Source of the DNA: Adiantum capillus-veneris
Taxonomy: Eukaryota; Streptophyta; Polypodiopsida; Polypodiales; Pteridaceae
DNA: 58,000 nucleotides
Reading direction: 5' to 3'
NCBI GenBank assembly: GCA_014529385.2
Contig: CM043965.1
Location: forward strand, 17,997,912 to 18,055,911
Under the pieces are notes generated by a model. That model saw nothing but the letters and a program-made list of their open reading frames with translations, was not told the DNA's origin and did not search any database. The position numbers were made by a program, and so were the translations under genes. Positions 34,021 to 45,016 of this stretch are shown here, piece after piece. How positions within the stretch are numbered: the first letter of the stretch is position 1; each line of letters starts with the position of its first letter.

Positions 34021-34950
34021 TGTTCACACTGTAAACTACCTCACATTCTCTAGTCATGTCCAATCCCCACACACCTTGGTCTAGAGGTGCACGCAGATCA
34101 GAACCACCGGGTTATAATATTGTCTTTATTGGTCAAGGCCTATATTTGTGGGTACAAGAAATCTACACACACACATCTACATGATAGTGCATGTAGTGGA
34201 CAAAACCCCTTTGCCTCTTCTCTAGCTGTAGCATTTCACAGCATCTTAACATCTTTTCACAGTAGATCTTTGTTGGAGGGATCACTTAACACATTACATG
34301 ATGGCCTCCAATCTAAGTATCATGCCGTTGAAATCTTTCCAGCTTAAGGTCGCATCCGTAGAGAGGAAGAGAGGGATCACCGTTCGTCTAACTCTAATTT
34401 TTTTACCGTAATCTTGAAGGTAGACTATAATATAAAAACTCAATCCAAAATCTAATCTTAAATCTAACCTAATTGAACATGTGGTGATTCGCTCCATTGA
34501 AGGGTAAAAGACATACGAATGGGGCTACTAGCTGCATAGATGTGAATGGGCCTCACTTCATAACACAATTTTAAATTTCAAATTTGTCGTTTTCTCTTGT
34601 GTGTGCGCGCTCTCGCTCTCGATGTCTCGATAGCAGCAGTCAAACATGCACGTGGAATTGCTGGTCCGCATGGTCCATCGAACATAAATCTAGATCTGAT
34701 TTAATCTTAAACTCAAAATAAACCTAAAATCTAATATAATTTAACATAAATCTAAATCTAACATAAATAAACCTAAATCTAATCTAATCTAACCTAAGTA
34801 AACCTAAATCTAACGTAAATCTAAATCTAACCTAATTTTAAACTCAACATAAACATAAATCTAAATGTAATCTAACTTAATCTAATTTAAATTTTAACAT
34901 AATCTCTTTCTCTCTTTGTTTTCTCCCCTTACCTCTCTCTTTCGTCTTCT

Positions 34951-34995
<45 letters not shown>

Positions 34996-35030
34996 GTTTT
35001 TTATTCTCTCTCTCTTTCTCTTTGTACAAC
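33915..35030. other. CACTA 5' region with AATCTAA-type degenerate repeats
   Basis: CT runs at 33989-34012 and 34960-34992. From about 34683 to 34905 a degenerate array of CTAAATCTAA/AACCTAA phrases resembles, but is not, a telomere repeat. This is where the missing N-terminal transposase exons would be expected. None is seen. Confidence 0.6.
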
Positions 35031-35032
35031 AT

Positions 35033-35515
35033 GTCTTGAGTTCAACTCCTCGTCGGCTAGATCTTTAAGGTCTCTTGGGATAGTTTCCTACGATGTTAAA
35101 ACTCTCTTCTTCTCGGGTGTGTGTGTGTGTGGGTGTGTGTGTGTGTGCCAATAAAAAGAGGAAAATGGTATAACCTTTTTATCACCCAAGTGTGGTAGAT
35201 TGGTTATCTCATTTCCCCTTGAATAAAAGGTCTTGATTTCAACTCCTCGTCGGCTAGATCTTTAAGGTCTCTTGGGATAGTTTCCTACAACGTTAAAACT
35301 CTCTTCTTCTCGGGTGTGTGTGTGTGTGTGTGGGTCTGTGTGTGTGCCAATAAAAAGAGGAAAATGGTATAACCTTTCTATCAGCCAAGTGTGGTAGATT
35401 GGTTATGCCATTTCCCTCTTGAATAATAGGTCTTGAGTTCAACTGCTCGTCGGCTAGATCTTTAAAGTCTCTTGGGATAGTTTCCTACGATGTTAAAACT
35501 CTCTTCTTCTCCTTC
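35033..35515. repeat. Tandem repeat, about 198-bp unit, 2.4 copies
   Basis: Units begin GTCTTGAGTTCAACT at 35033, 35230 and 35430. Each full unit carries its own GT microsatellite followed by CCAATAAAAAGAGGAAAATGG. The third unit is cut short where CT-rich sequence begins. Confidence 0.92.
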
Positions 35516-35539
35516 TACTTCTTGTTCTCTCTTTTCTCT

Positions 35540-35583
<44 letters not shown>

Positions 35584-35654
35584 CCTCTCTCAATGTGTGT
35601 GTGTATGTATTCTTTGTTTATGCATGTGTGTGTGTGTTTGTTGTTTATGCATGT

Positions 35655-35731
<77 letters not shown>

Positions 35732-35738
35732 AACACAA

Positions 35739-35770
<32 letters not shown>

Positions 35771-35850
35771 GGAGAGAGAGAGAGAAAGAGGGGAATGGAA
35801 CATGAGAGAGAGGAGAGGGAAGGAGCATACCTGGCTCTCCTTCCTCTCCT

Positions 35851-35899
<49 letters not shown>

Positions 35900-35900
35900 A
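35516..35900. repeat. Compound CT, GT and GA microsatellites
   Basis: CT runs near 35543-35580 and 35655-35728, GT/GA near 35740-35790, and GT at about 35852-35898. The Ser-Leu and Cys-Val ORFs here are artefacts. Confidence 0.95.
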
Positions 35901-35999
35901 GAAGGAAGAGAGAGAGAGGGAGAGCGCGGGTTACCTCTTTGCTTGCTTGAGTGCCGAAAACTCAGATCTAAGATCTGAATTTTCAGGCACTCTCGGTTT

Positions 36000-36137
36000 A
36001 TTTCTTACCCCTGTCATCGTCGCTATGGGCGTTGCTATGTTACAAATAAACTAGCGACGTCCATAGCAACGCCGTGAATTTTTACTTTTAAGCGTTGCAC
36101 TGCGAGCGTCGCTAATGTCAAGTACCTCTTGTAGTGC
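36000..36137 (-). repeat. CACTA right terminus and subterminal repeats
   Basis: Minus strand: CACTACAAGAGG terminus at 36137, then TTAGCGACG, GTTGCTATGG, GACGTCGCTAG, ATAGCAACG and ATAGCGACGATG. The outside flank (36141 onward) matches element B around CTCAAAGCTA, which fixes the boundary. Confidence 0.85.
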
Positions 36138-36140
36138 CAC

Positions 36141-36200
36141 ATAGCTTTGAGTAGCTAGGATGCGGACATCAGCGATGCAAATAACACTAATCACCGCACA

Positions 36201-36245
<45 letters not shown>

Positions 36246-37365
36246 GACGGAAACGTAGAAGTAGATGATGAAAACCCCTCGGGATGTGAGGGAAAGCTTG
36301 ATTCAAGGTGGTATTTACAGAAACCTTTGTTTCGGTGTGATGGAGACCGTGTACGTTGGTCCTACTCTTGTGCGTAGCAACCCTTGGAAGTTGGAGTTAG
36401 TGTGTGTGCATGGCTTCCTTCTCAAGTGTTCACTCCCCGATAGTGACCTCCCAGTGCTCTTTTATAGGTGCATGCTGCATTCGTTTAACATAAACTGATT
36501 AGGTTAGGACCCTAAGCTGGAGAGACAAGCAGGCATCCGGGTCCCGGATGGTTGACTCGTGCTTTGTTTTGGGAGAAATAGAAAATGATACTCTCCTAGG
36601 TGGGCCTTTGTGACCATCACCTAGAGAGAGGTGGAGTATATAATTGATTTTTTTACAAGGTTTTGGCTTGAAAAAGGAAAATGGATTACCCTACGGATGT
36701 TTACTATGGAGATGCATTGTGGACGAGATGCCGGTAAACTGCAGGCTTTACTAGTGCGTCGGTGTAGCGCGCTCATCAACTTTGGTGCCGGCTAGGGCAT
36801 GCCTTCGGTGTCTTTCCTCCAATTGTGGTCGCCATCATGTGATCTTGGTCCGCTTGTCGATACATTGTCGTCCTTCTTTGTTGCTTCTTTTTTGCTTTCG
36901 TGCGTACCGTGTGTGTGCGTTGCTGGTGTGTATGTGACTGTGTGCATGCGCTCATGCGTGTAGTGTATGTATGTGTTTGTGAGTGTGTATGTGTGTTTAT
37001 AAAAAGAGAGAGAATGGACTGAATTTTACAGTACGAGAGAGAGAGAGAGAAAAAGAGTAAGCGAGAGGTAGATGGGGCTGTGTGAGTGTATGAGTGTGTG
37101 TGTGTGTATGTGTGTGTGTGTGTGCATGGTAAGAGAGAGAGAGAGAGAGAGACTTCTTACACAGAGAAGGAGAGAGAGAAGGAGAGAGGGTTGAACAAGA
37201 GAGACGGAGAAAGAGCAAGAGATGGGGAGAGAGAGGTTGAGAGAGAGTTTGTGTGTGTGTGTGTGTATGGGGTGTTTTGTGTGTGTGTGTGTGTGTGTAT
37301 GTGTGTTCGTGTGTATGGAAAGAGAGAGAGAGAGATGTTTCTCCGCTAGCTGCTGTCAACACAGG

Positions 37366-37401
<36 letters not shown>

Positions 37402-37453
37402 CAGGTGTGAAGGAGTGTGTGTGAGAGGGATGGTGAGAGGTTGTGTGGCATGT

Positions 37454-37522
<69 letters not shown>

Positions 37523-37559
37523 TTTGCTGCCAATAATGGATGAGAGAGAGAGAGAGAGG

Positions 37560-37598
<39 letters not shown>

Positions 37599-37850
37599 TA
37601 GCCACCTACAGATGAACGAGAGAGAGAGAGAGAGTGTGTGAGAGAGAGAGAGAGAGGGACATGATAATGGAGGGGAGAGAGAGGGTGTGGTGCCAAGCTG
37701 GGGTAGCCCCTCTGTGGGCGCACGAGTCAAGGAGGGAGGGGTGGAAGCACGAAGGAAGAAAAATGTTTTTTTAATATTTGTTCTTGTATTATGCTCCCCC
37801 TAAGTGGGGTTGGTTCCTACGGCCATGGCTCCGAAATCCGGCCGTCATTA
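36141..37850 (-). repeat. 3' LTR of Ty3/gypsy element E, interrupted by the CACTA element
   Basis: The reverse complement aligns in order with the element B LTR: GACGGCCGG start at about 37850, long CT/GA and CA/GT tracts (37000-37720), GGCATGCCTTCGGTG near 36805, AGGTGATGGTCACAAAGG near 36610, and a TATA box TATAAAAG (plus 36459-36466). A CA microsatellite lies at 36204-36241. Homology stops exactly at the CACTA end (36137/36138). The remainder of the LTR was not found on the far side of the CACTA. Confidence 0.75.
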
Positions 37851-38057
37851 GCCCTCTGTTCTGGCTAGATGCATTCATGCCTCTAGCTCTGCTTCTGATT
37901 CTCTAGTAGCGAAGTTGAAGGGTTCATCCTACTGTGGAATATCTAGCATGAACTCCGGATCAAACCTTAAGAAGTACCTTTTGAGCCTCCATCCATTGAC
38001 TCTGGTCTTGTGAATTCAACCATTTGCTTCCATCAATCTGTAGCTACCATTGGCGTA
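37851..38057 (-). pseudogene. Integrase C-terminal tail of element E
   Basis: The minus strand continues from the integrase ORF with stops: YANGSYRLMEANG, then VNGWRLKRYFLRFDPEF. This resembles the GPF..NGSYRL..NG..LKRY tail of non-chromoviral plant Ty3/gypsy integrases. No chromodomain is visible. Confidence 0.6.
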
Positions 38058-38976
38058 TCACCTTTTGATGATGAATGGTCCTTCCCATCTGGGCTGAAAT
38101 TTCTTATCTTTTCTAGTGTCAAATCTATTGTCGTGTCTCAATACTAACATGCCTTTCTTCAGACCCTTTTCCTTAAACCCTTGATTGAATGTGAGTCGGC
38201 ATCGTCCTGCTTGCGTTGCATAGTAGTTGATTGCATCTACCCTATCTAGAAGCCTTTCTAGATCCAAGATGTGGTTTGTGGAGATGGGCAATCGGGTGTT
38301 GTAACTGACTGGCCATGACTCTCAAGCTGGCTATCTGTACCTCAATGGGTAGAATGGCTTCCTTTCCATATAACAGATGGAAAGGGGTGAAACCTAGTGT
38401 TGTTCGGAATTTCGTGCGGTAGGCCCAAAGAGCATCCATGAGATGCTTATACCAATCACTTGTGTGGTTATTCACCTGCTTTGTGATGATCTTAAGATCA
38501 TGCTGTTTACCTTTTCCACTAGACCATTGCACTACGGATAGTATGGAGTTGAGCGTCTGCGTGTGTTCCATCACTTCTCCCACCAAGTCGCCTCTAAAAC
38601 CTGGCCCTCTATCAGATATTATTTCCAAAGGTGTGCCAAAGAGGCAATAGATGTGCTCAAATATGACCTTTGCCACCTCTTGGGCCATAATGCATGCGAT
38701 GGCTGTTGCTTTCGTCCATTGGGTCATGTAGTCTATACCAACTAGAATGTACAATTTACCTGATTGAGCCCTTGGTAAAGGACCAATTGCATCTATTCCC
38801 CACTTCTCAAACGATCCATATGAGATGATAGGGGTCTGTGGCTCATAGGTTAGCGTTCGATCACTAGATACTTGAAAAGCTTTGCATGTTTTACATCAAT
38901 GATGCACATCCCTGTTCACACTAGCCCAAGATAATCCTGCCTGTAGAATCTTCCCACTAGTAATATCTAGATCAAA
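38058..38976 (-). pseudogene. Integrase of element E, broken
   Basis: Minus-strand segments: zinc-binding remnant VHH-stop-CKTCKAF (about 38900), KWGIDAIGPLP with the first catalytic Asp, GIDYMTQWTKATA, FGTPLEIISDRGPGF with the second Asp, then the third catalytic segment. The Glu (CNGLVEKVN) is visible only in a different frame, next to a TAG, so there is a frameshift plus a nonsense change near 38530. The frame returns at IITKQVNNH and continues through ALWAYRTKFRTTLGFTPF to RWEGPFIIKR. It would normally join cDNA to the genome in the nucleus. This copy is dead. Confidence 0.8.
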
Positions 38977-39235
38977 GTGGCCGTGCAAACACCATCATCA
39001 CAACTTGAGATCACATTCATGATTTCACTGGAGATTGGCACTCACCTGAGAATCTGGTCTTTTCCCTTGCAGTATAAATTGTTGTTTATAAGGCGATATC
39101 TTGTTGACTTTTGGACAAGCCATTGTTTCTGGCCCTTGGTATACACTTCAAGGCATTCTCCTGTATCTAACAAGCTGATGATATCAGGCATACCATTGCT
39201 ACCTTGAAAGAGGGGCAGCTTCAGTTTGATTGCTC

Positions 39236-40273
39236 CTATGGGAAATCTTGTATTCTTTCCTTGTCTAGAGCAACTGCTTCTTGATTTTCTGCCCTAGGGA
39301 CATGAAATAACTGCACTGCTTCAAAATTTCTTAGAAGATCCTTAACTTGGCATAATTGGCCAACAAAAACCTGATTTTTACAAACCCAAGTGCCATTTAT
39401 GTGCTTAATCAAGAGCATGGCATCGCCAAACACATTTAGGTGTTGAACCCCTTTCATAACACGTAGTTCTAATCCAAGAATTAGGCTATTTACTTTTCTT
39501 CATTGATGGAGTGGGAGTGTATAACTGCCCAATAGAGAAGACCTTTTCCTTTTGCTCATTGAAAATGACAATGCCAGATGCAGCCTCGTCCACTATTCTT
39601 TTGTAAGCTCCATCAAAGAAAAGAGAGTGATCTTCTTATAGCTTAGGAACTTTCACCATTGGTGTCACTTTTTTGCCTCCTATATTGAACTTTAGCTTCT
39701 TCTCATAGTGACGATGAGTAAGAATACCTGCATAGTGTAATCAAACTCTTGTAATCTGACAAGCCACTTAGAGATTCTAGATGAGACATCCATGTGTTGC
39801 ATCACATACGAAAAGACTTCTTCCATTGTTAGAATTACAAAGGGTCTAGGCAATAGATTAGAGTGAAATTTTGTAGTGGCAAACATCAATGCAAGCACCA
39901 TGTGCTCAATAGTGGTGAATCCTTTTTCTTATGGGTCATGATGTGACTAGAGAAGAAAATAGGACGCATGAAAGAGGTTTGGGGGTTCCTTCTGCATTGA
40001 TATGGCTCCAAGTGTATCACTCCCTACACTGGGGTTAACATAAAATGGTTCGTCCCATCTATGGGGTGCAATGGTGGGAAGTGAAGCCAGGACCTGTTTC
40101 ACTTTTCTGAATTTTTTCTCATTTTCTTCACTCCATAGGAAGACATCTCTATGGGTGACGTGTTGTAAAGGGAGCACCACTTGAGAGAGCAAGAGAATGA
40201 ACCTGCTCAAATACCTTACCTTCTGAAGGAAAGAGACCAATTGCTTAGCTGTGGTGGGTGATGACAAAGACAC
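39236..40273 (-). pseudogene. RT thumb and RNase H remnants of element E
   Basis: 40273-39947: TTAKQLVSFLQKVRYLSRFI and LQHVTHRDVFLWSEENEKKFRKVKQVL, the connection of RT to RNase H. 39901-39692: MVLALMFATTKFHSNLLP, TMEEVFSYVMQHMDVSSRISKW, RNase H-like. 39457-39236: FGDAMLLIKHINGTW and LFHVPRAENQEAVAL, a second RNase H-like unit. Multiple frame breaks separate them. Two RNase H-like stretches in succession recall the dual RNase H of Tat-type elements, but decay prevents certainty. Confidence 0.65.
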
Positions 40274-40513
40274 TAAAGCTTGAACCTTGCTTGTGTTAGC
40301 CTCAATTCCTTTTGCTGAAATTACATGGCTGAGAAGAGTGACCTTGCTTTCATCAAATGTGACACTTATCTACGTTAAGCTTGCCACCCAAGGTTTGCAG
40401 CCTAGCCAGGACATCACGGATCTTGCTCAAATGGAGGGAGCGAGAGCTCTAGATGCAAAAATCATCTATGAAAACCCAGATTGACTTACCAAAGTATGCC
40501 TAGAAGACAAAAT

Positions 40514-40961
40514 TTACATAGCGTTAGAATGTGGCCGGAGCATTGGTGAGGCCAAAAGGCAACACTCTATAAGCAAAACATTCCATAGTGTTATGAAGGT
40601 TGTCTTTTTTTGGTCTTCTTCTACAATGCTAATCTGGAAGTAGCCTGAGTAGCCATCACATACTGTATAACGCTCATGACCTGCTACCTCGTTGAGAATT
40701 TTGTCTTGGAATGGGAGGGGAAAATGATGCCTTTTGTTTGCTACATTGAGAGGTTTGTAGTCTACACAAACCCTCCACTTATCGTTCTTCTTTGGGGTGA
40801 CCACCACTGGAGAGACCCATTCCGAGTCTTCGACGGGGTAAATGAAACCTGCTTGTAGCAAATTCCTTACCTCTTTGAGCAATGCCTCTTGTTGAACTAA
40901 CCCCAAGCCTTCTAAGCTTTTGCACTACACGATTACTTCCTTCCTTGAGTCTTATGTGATG
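40514..40961 (-). pseudogene. Reverse transcriptase palm of element E
   Basis: Minus-strand ORF 40906-40514 (130 aa): LLQAGFIYPVEDSEWVSPVV, VTPKKNDKWRVCVDYKPLN, DGYSGYFQISI and KKTTFITLW, then frameshifted. The x-D-D segment (VFIDDF equivalent) is found in another frame near 40460, followed by a stop. It is a close relative of the element B RT. Confidence 0.8.
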
Positions 40962-41780
40962 CTACACCACTGTGATGCTTGTGATCTTGTCATAACCATC
41001 AATGAAAAGTGTGCTGAAGTTACCTAGCATAGAGATGTATTCTTCTCTCTCTTCACTAGCTAGCTCACTGGTGGAGAGCATCCGATGTAGCTTACTTGTA
41101 TCCACCAAGGGTTGCGTACCTGATGGTCCCTCTTGGTTCTCTAGTGGTGCTTCAGATTGTGTCAATCCTTTTTTATCTCTGAGGATGACTCCCATCACTT
41201 CGATGCTACTGTCACTCTCCTCAATTTTTGTGGTCTCTTCTCTCGAGGTGGTCGAAGAGTCACTCGTGAATTCATCTTCCGATGCCTCCAAGATCATGTT
41301 GTGTTGCTTCCTAGTCTTCATGTTGTAGAATATGGGCTTTCCCTTAGCATCCTTCATCTGGATCATTCTAGTACTCCAGTCCTGCTTTGCCTCCATAGCC
41401 ATGAGCCATGGCCTTTTGAGAATGATAGGGTAGCCCTCCCCTTTGTGTGGCATGACAAAAATGTCTACCTCCACTTCTGTGTTGAATATCTTCACTTTGA
41501 CTACATTCACAATGCCTACACATTTCACTTTGACATTATTTGCCATTTTAGCTCGGCAGGGCGCTAGCCTACTTACCTCTAGGACTAGATGGTGCATCAC
41601 TTTTTCACTCATGACGTATATTTGTGTGCCGCCATCTATGTAGATGTTTGAGATACGTTGCCCCTTGATGTGGGCATCCATGATGGGTAGGATATTGTCT
41701 AAATTCCTCCCAAAGATAGCCCCAGCTATACTTGGTCTTGACTTTCTAGTACTTACCATCTTCGTCCATTGTCTCCTCAT
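40962..41780 (-). CDS. Protease region of element E
   Basis: 272 codons on the minus strand, open throughout. Active-site segment IYIDGGTQIYVM, then PIILKRPWLM (Gly of ILGRPW changed to Lys), then an acidic Ser/Thr-rich tail leading toward RT. It parallels 22761-23597 of element B and lacks B's terminal stop, which shows that protease and RT were a continuous polyprotein in this family. Confidence 0.75.
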   Translation of the reverse strand: MRRQWTKMVSTRKSRPSIAGAIFGRNLDNILPIMDAHIKGQRISNIYIDGGTQIYVMSEKVMHHLVLEVSRLAPCRAKMANNVKVKCVGIVNVVKVKIFNTEVEVDIFVMPHKGEGYPIILKRPWLMAMEAKQDWSTRMIQMKDAKGKPIFYNMKTRKQHNMILEASEDEFTSDSSTTSREETTKIEESDSSIEVMGVILRDKKGLTQSEAPLENQEGPSGTQPLVDTSKLHRMLSTSELASEEREEYISMLGNFSTLFIDGYDKITSITVV

Positions 41781-42150
41781 CCTTGGTGCAGAGATGAAGT
41801 AATTGGGGACAGTTTATTTTCGGACCCTGCATCAAAACATCTTGAACTAGGTCATATAGTTTAGCATATTTACCCATAAAAAATCCACGATGTCGATCTT
41901 CCGTGGAGGCTTAGATGCATGCTTGCTAGACTCTCCTTTTCCTTTCATCTTTTCCTCCCTTTGAGAGGCCTCTTTGTGACTAGCACTCTTCACTCCCATG
42001 GCATCCACTTCTTCAACTTTCCTTTTTCTTTGTCCTTCTCACTGACACGCTATTCTACCTTTTCCTTTCCTTTATCTTCAAGACTGATGACACTTACTGC
42101 TTGGTTTCCAGCAGGTGGTGGAGGTAGTGACGAAGGAAATTTGGAATGGC
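41781..42150 (-). pseudogene. Gag-protease linker remnant of element E
   Basis: The minus strand matches element B 22610-22985 (VDAMGV, ASQREEKMKGK, KIDIVDF, VLMQG) with several frame breaks. The gag capsid part is missing. At about 42150 the sequence passes directly into an LTR-like piece. Confidence 0.65.
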
Positions 42151-42242
42151 GGCCTCTACACCAAAACAAACTCCATTGCGCCACAAGGGAAATGAGATAA
42201 GGGCACCACCTAGTCTTGGAAGCGTGGGCTAGGACCGATACA

Positions 42243-42245
<3 letters not shown>
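42151..42245 (-). repeat. LTR-end fragment of the B/E family
   Basis: The minus strand after a CT run contains CGGTCCTAGCC..., ACTAGGTGGTGCCCTT, resembling GTGTCCTAGCC..., GCTAGGTGGTGTCCCTT of element B near 20180. It lies against the gag tail, so the primer site, leader and capsid are deleted. Confidence 0.5.

Positions 42246-42330
<85 letters not shown>
42246..42330. repeat. (GA)n microsatellite, about 85 bp
   Basis: A pure GA run. In element B a CT run occupies the same place relative to the CTAGGTGG block, so it is probably an expanded internal LTR microsatellite. Confidence 0.97.
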
Positions 42331-42332
<2 letters not shown>

Positions 42333-43760
42333 ACTATGAATGAAGCATTAACCTTAGTGTGTGTACAAGGAATGGATGACTTCAAACACTCCCAACACAA
42401 ATAGTCATGTAGATTACCAAACAACCACTCAAGGATTAGCCAAGATCACATCAAGCACTCTCACACACATATAAAAGATTTCTCTTATTTAACATTAGTA
42501 AGAGGAGGAGAGGTTACTAGCATGAAACAATTTGCACTCTAGAATGTGCAAGAATAGAGTGAATGAATGAGCTTATGGGCTCATGGTGAGTGATACAAAG
42601 ACTCAATGGGGCTGAGGGAGGCTTGAAATTACAAAGGGGAAGGCCTCTTTATATAGTGGGGCAAAAGTTAGAGTCGAGAAACCAGAAAACCATAACTTTG
42701 GCCAAAAAAGCCATAAGACTCTGAAATTCTGAAAATCTGACCAAACAGGATTGATATTGATTCAAATCACAAAGTGGGAGCACAAAACACTAGGAAACAC
42801 TTGTCAGAGGGAGCATACGAAATTTCATCAGATTTGGCCCAGGTACTAGGATCGCGATCGGTGTACCTCAGTGCCAGATTTGGACCAGATTTGACATGTG
42901 CCTTCCTGATAAGATTCTAAACAACTTTGTCTAAAACAACCACACCCAAAAACATCAAAAACCAAGGAAATCAGGCCACTTGGGTAAAAGTAGCCTGACA
43001 GACCCAAAAATTGCAAAATCTTGACTTTTGGTGATCCAAATACAAAAAGACTTTGGGGATAGCCTTAAAACATCAGTGTCTACAAGCATGCCAAATTTGG
43101 TCTAATTTGGGCTCAGAAGTACGATCGCGATGGTGTACCTAAGTGCCAGATTTTGACCAAAATTCATATGTGGGATCCCCAGGTGTATACAAACATAAAA
43201 GTCTAAAGGACCTAGAGCCAGAAACCTCAAAATAGCTGTCAAACCATCGAAACACAGATCCAAGTCAAAAATTGCTAAACTGACTTAGAAATTGACTTTC
43301 AATAGACCAAAACACATCAAAACAGGGAAGGAACCATACAGAGGGATAGCCTGTACACAGCACAACCCCAGGTATCTCTCAAATCCCAAATTAAACATCA
43401 AAATCCAGTCAAACTGATAAATTTGGGAAAACATGCACTTCCAACCAAGAAATGGTAAAAACTTGACTTTTTTGAGTCCAAATACAAAAGTGTATGGCAG
43501 GTAGTCTTAAAATAGCCTAGTGAACAAGCTGGTGAAATTTCATATGATTTGGGCTCAGAAGTACGATTGCGATCGGTGTACCTTTGGCCCAGATCCAGCT
43601 CATTTTTTACATGCTCATAGACCTAGGTTATACAAGATACCAGGAGTTGTCAAAACTCAAATTGGACATACTGTCAATAATCTGCAAGAAAAATTGTGTT
43701 GAGATCATTTTGAAGTGTTGAATCTGCTGACAGTTGGAATGATACAGTGATCTCATAGCC
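42331..43760. repeat. LTR- or leader-like non-coding region with three diverged blocks
   Basis: Three blocks near 42850, 43122 and 43564 share GATCGCGATC-G-GTGTACCT followed by GCC(A/C)AGAT-type text. The D-family LTR carries the same palindrome before TTGTACCT. On the minus strand there is a TATA-like ACTATATAAAGAGG near 42655. Ownership is unclear: it may be the leader of element D or an LTR of another minus-strand element. No ORF supported. Confidence 0.5.
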
Positions 43761-43880
43761 ATCCAGTGTATTCATTTGCAGAGACCGATCAAGTAACAGT
43801 CCATGCAGTCGCCGGAATTGGAAGATCTTTCCATCTCCAGGTAAGAAGTTTGGATTCAGTCAGTAAATCCCACTTTCTTC

Positions 43881-44788
43881 ATGTTTTTGAGATCGGGAAA
43901 ACAAATCAACACCAGATACCTAAATTTAGTGGATCAAACGAGTGTTGCATCAACGGAGGAGAGTGTAAACCAAGGGATAATGCGACCGTTAGAGCCGATC
44001 CTTGAAGAAGTCATTTCCGACACTTCTTCAGAGAGATCTTCCAAGTATTTCACAGAACACTTGGGACAAATGAAACTAAACGGAAGAGAAAACATGGCAG
44101 CAGGACCATCGGACCCCTCGGCCACACTAAAGCTATTGTTCATCAAGTATCAATATGACAACAAGCAAGGTGCCAAGATATACAAAGATGGTATGGACCG
44201 CTACTGTGTGAAAATAGCAAATAGACCAAGTGAGTTCAGGGACTTAGTGCCTGCGAGCTATAGCGGAGATAGGTACCTAGATGATGAGGGTATCATGTAT
44301 TTGTAGTCCTGAATCCTAACATTGTGGACAAGTGGGGATTGATGGGCACAAAAGCCAAAATAGACAAGGAACATGAGGAAAAGGCACCAACAATGGGCTT
44401 ACCTAATGCGAGATTAAGGCGAGAAAATGAAATGTTGAGAGTCAATACGGATAATGTCTACTTGGGGTTATACAAGTATAATAACGGAGAGCAAGATCTC
44501 TATTATAGATGCGAAGAACCCTATGTCGGAGAGATGACTGAGCGGAAAAGACTTTATGTCTTCACCTACATAGAGGGAGCGGAAACAAAAATTGCAGCAT
44601 ACGAAAAGTATGGAAGACGATATGCAGCTATCGATAAAAAAGAATTGAAAGGATATACGTACTTCGGGGAACCACTTCACCAGTACTATGTCACTCCAAG
44701 CCCTCTGAGACCAGCCCCTACAACTGTCGTGCCAGAACCATTGACCACAGGCGGAGGGAGGACTCATGTAGCTGATTCTTTCAGTTGA
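43881..44788 (+). pseudogene. N-terminal Gag region of element D, unknown domain
   Basis: ATG at 43881 gives M-F-L-R-S-G-K, similar to the element A Gag start. The frame runs to 44306 (stop) and continues in another frame through 44324-44788, so one frameshift lies near 44300. The second part, about 150 residues, contains YIEGAETKIAAYEKYGRRYAA and a Pro-rich end. It looks like a folded domain (mixed charge, many Tyr), but I do not recognise it. It precedes the capsid domain, from which it is separated by stops at 44786 onward. Confidence 0.6.
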
Positions 44789-45016
44789 CCTCATTATTCA
44801 ATGCCAAGCCCCATGGGAACGTTACATTCCAGAGAATCAATGGCTACGAATCGAAGTAGTGCGGTTTCTATCTCTACACATACGGCTGTAGGTCCGACAT
44901 TTGCAGCCACCCCATCGCATTTTGCCTCCTAGTAGTAGATTTGGAGCGGGGGAGCCAACGAGAGAAACCTACAACCTCCCTGATGTAGGAGAATAATTAA
45001 GTCGAGACTGGGAGCA

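Larger units (their letters stand above)
29481..36137 (-). mobile_element. Decayed CACTA (En/Spm) DNA transposon
   Basis: On the minus strand the right end begins CACTACAAGAGG at 36137. The flank is GTGG in the LTR of element E and matches element B across the junction. Subterminal GTCGCTAT/ATAGCGACG repeats occur at both ends (29690-29855 and 36000-36125). Inside, on the minus strand, are TNP2-type segments (33914-32354) and a TnpA-like ORF (31640-30764). The left terminus is uncertain. CACTACAG at 29481 is a candidate, but its 3-bp flank (GCT) does not match CCA at 36138-36140. The N-terminal catalytic Transposase_21 portion of TNP2 is absent, and the 2.2 kb where it should be is low-complexity sequence. 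Non-autonomous. Confidence 0.78.

Noticed and set aside
34683-34905. AACCTAA/AATCTAA array resembling telomere repeats
   Set aside because: The units are irregular and do not follow TTTAGGG. It is inside a transposon, so an interstitial telomere is not supported.
35490-37730. Cys-Val, Arg-Glu and Ser-Leu ORFs around the E LTR
   Set aside because: Same cause: dinucleotide repeats, with no conserved motif and matching antisense ORFs.
38058-42200. Element E as a chromovirus
   Set aside because: The integrase C-terminal tail can be read (GPF..NGSYRL..LKRY) and no chromodomain follows before the LTR.
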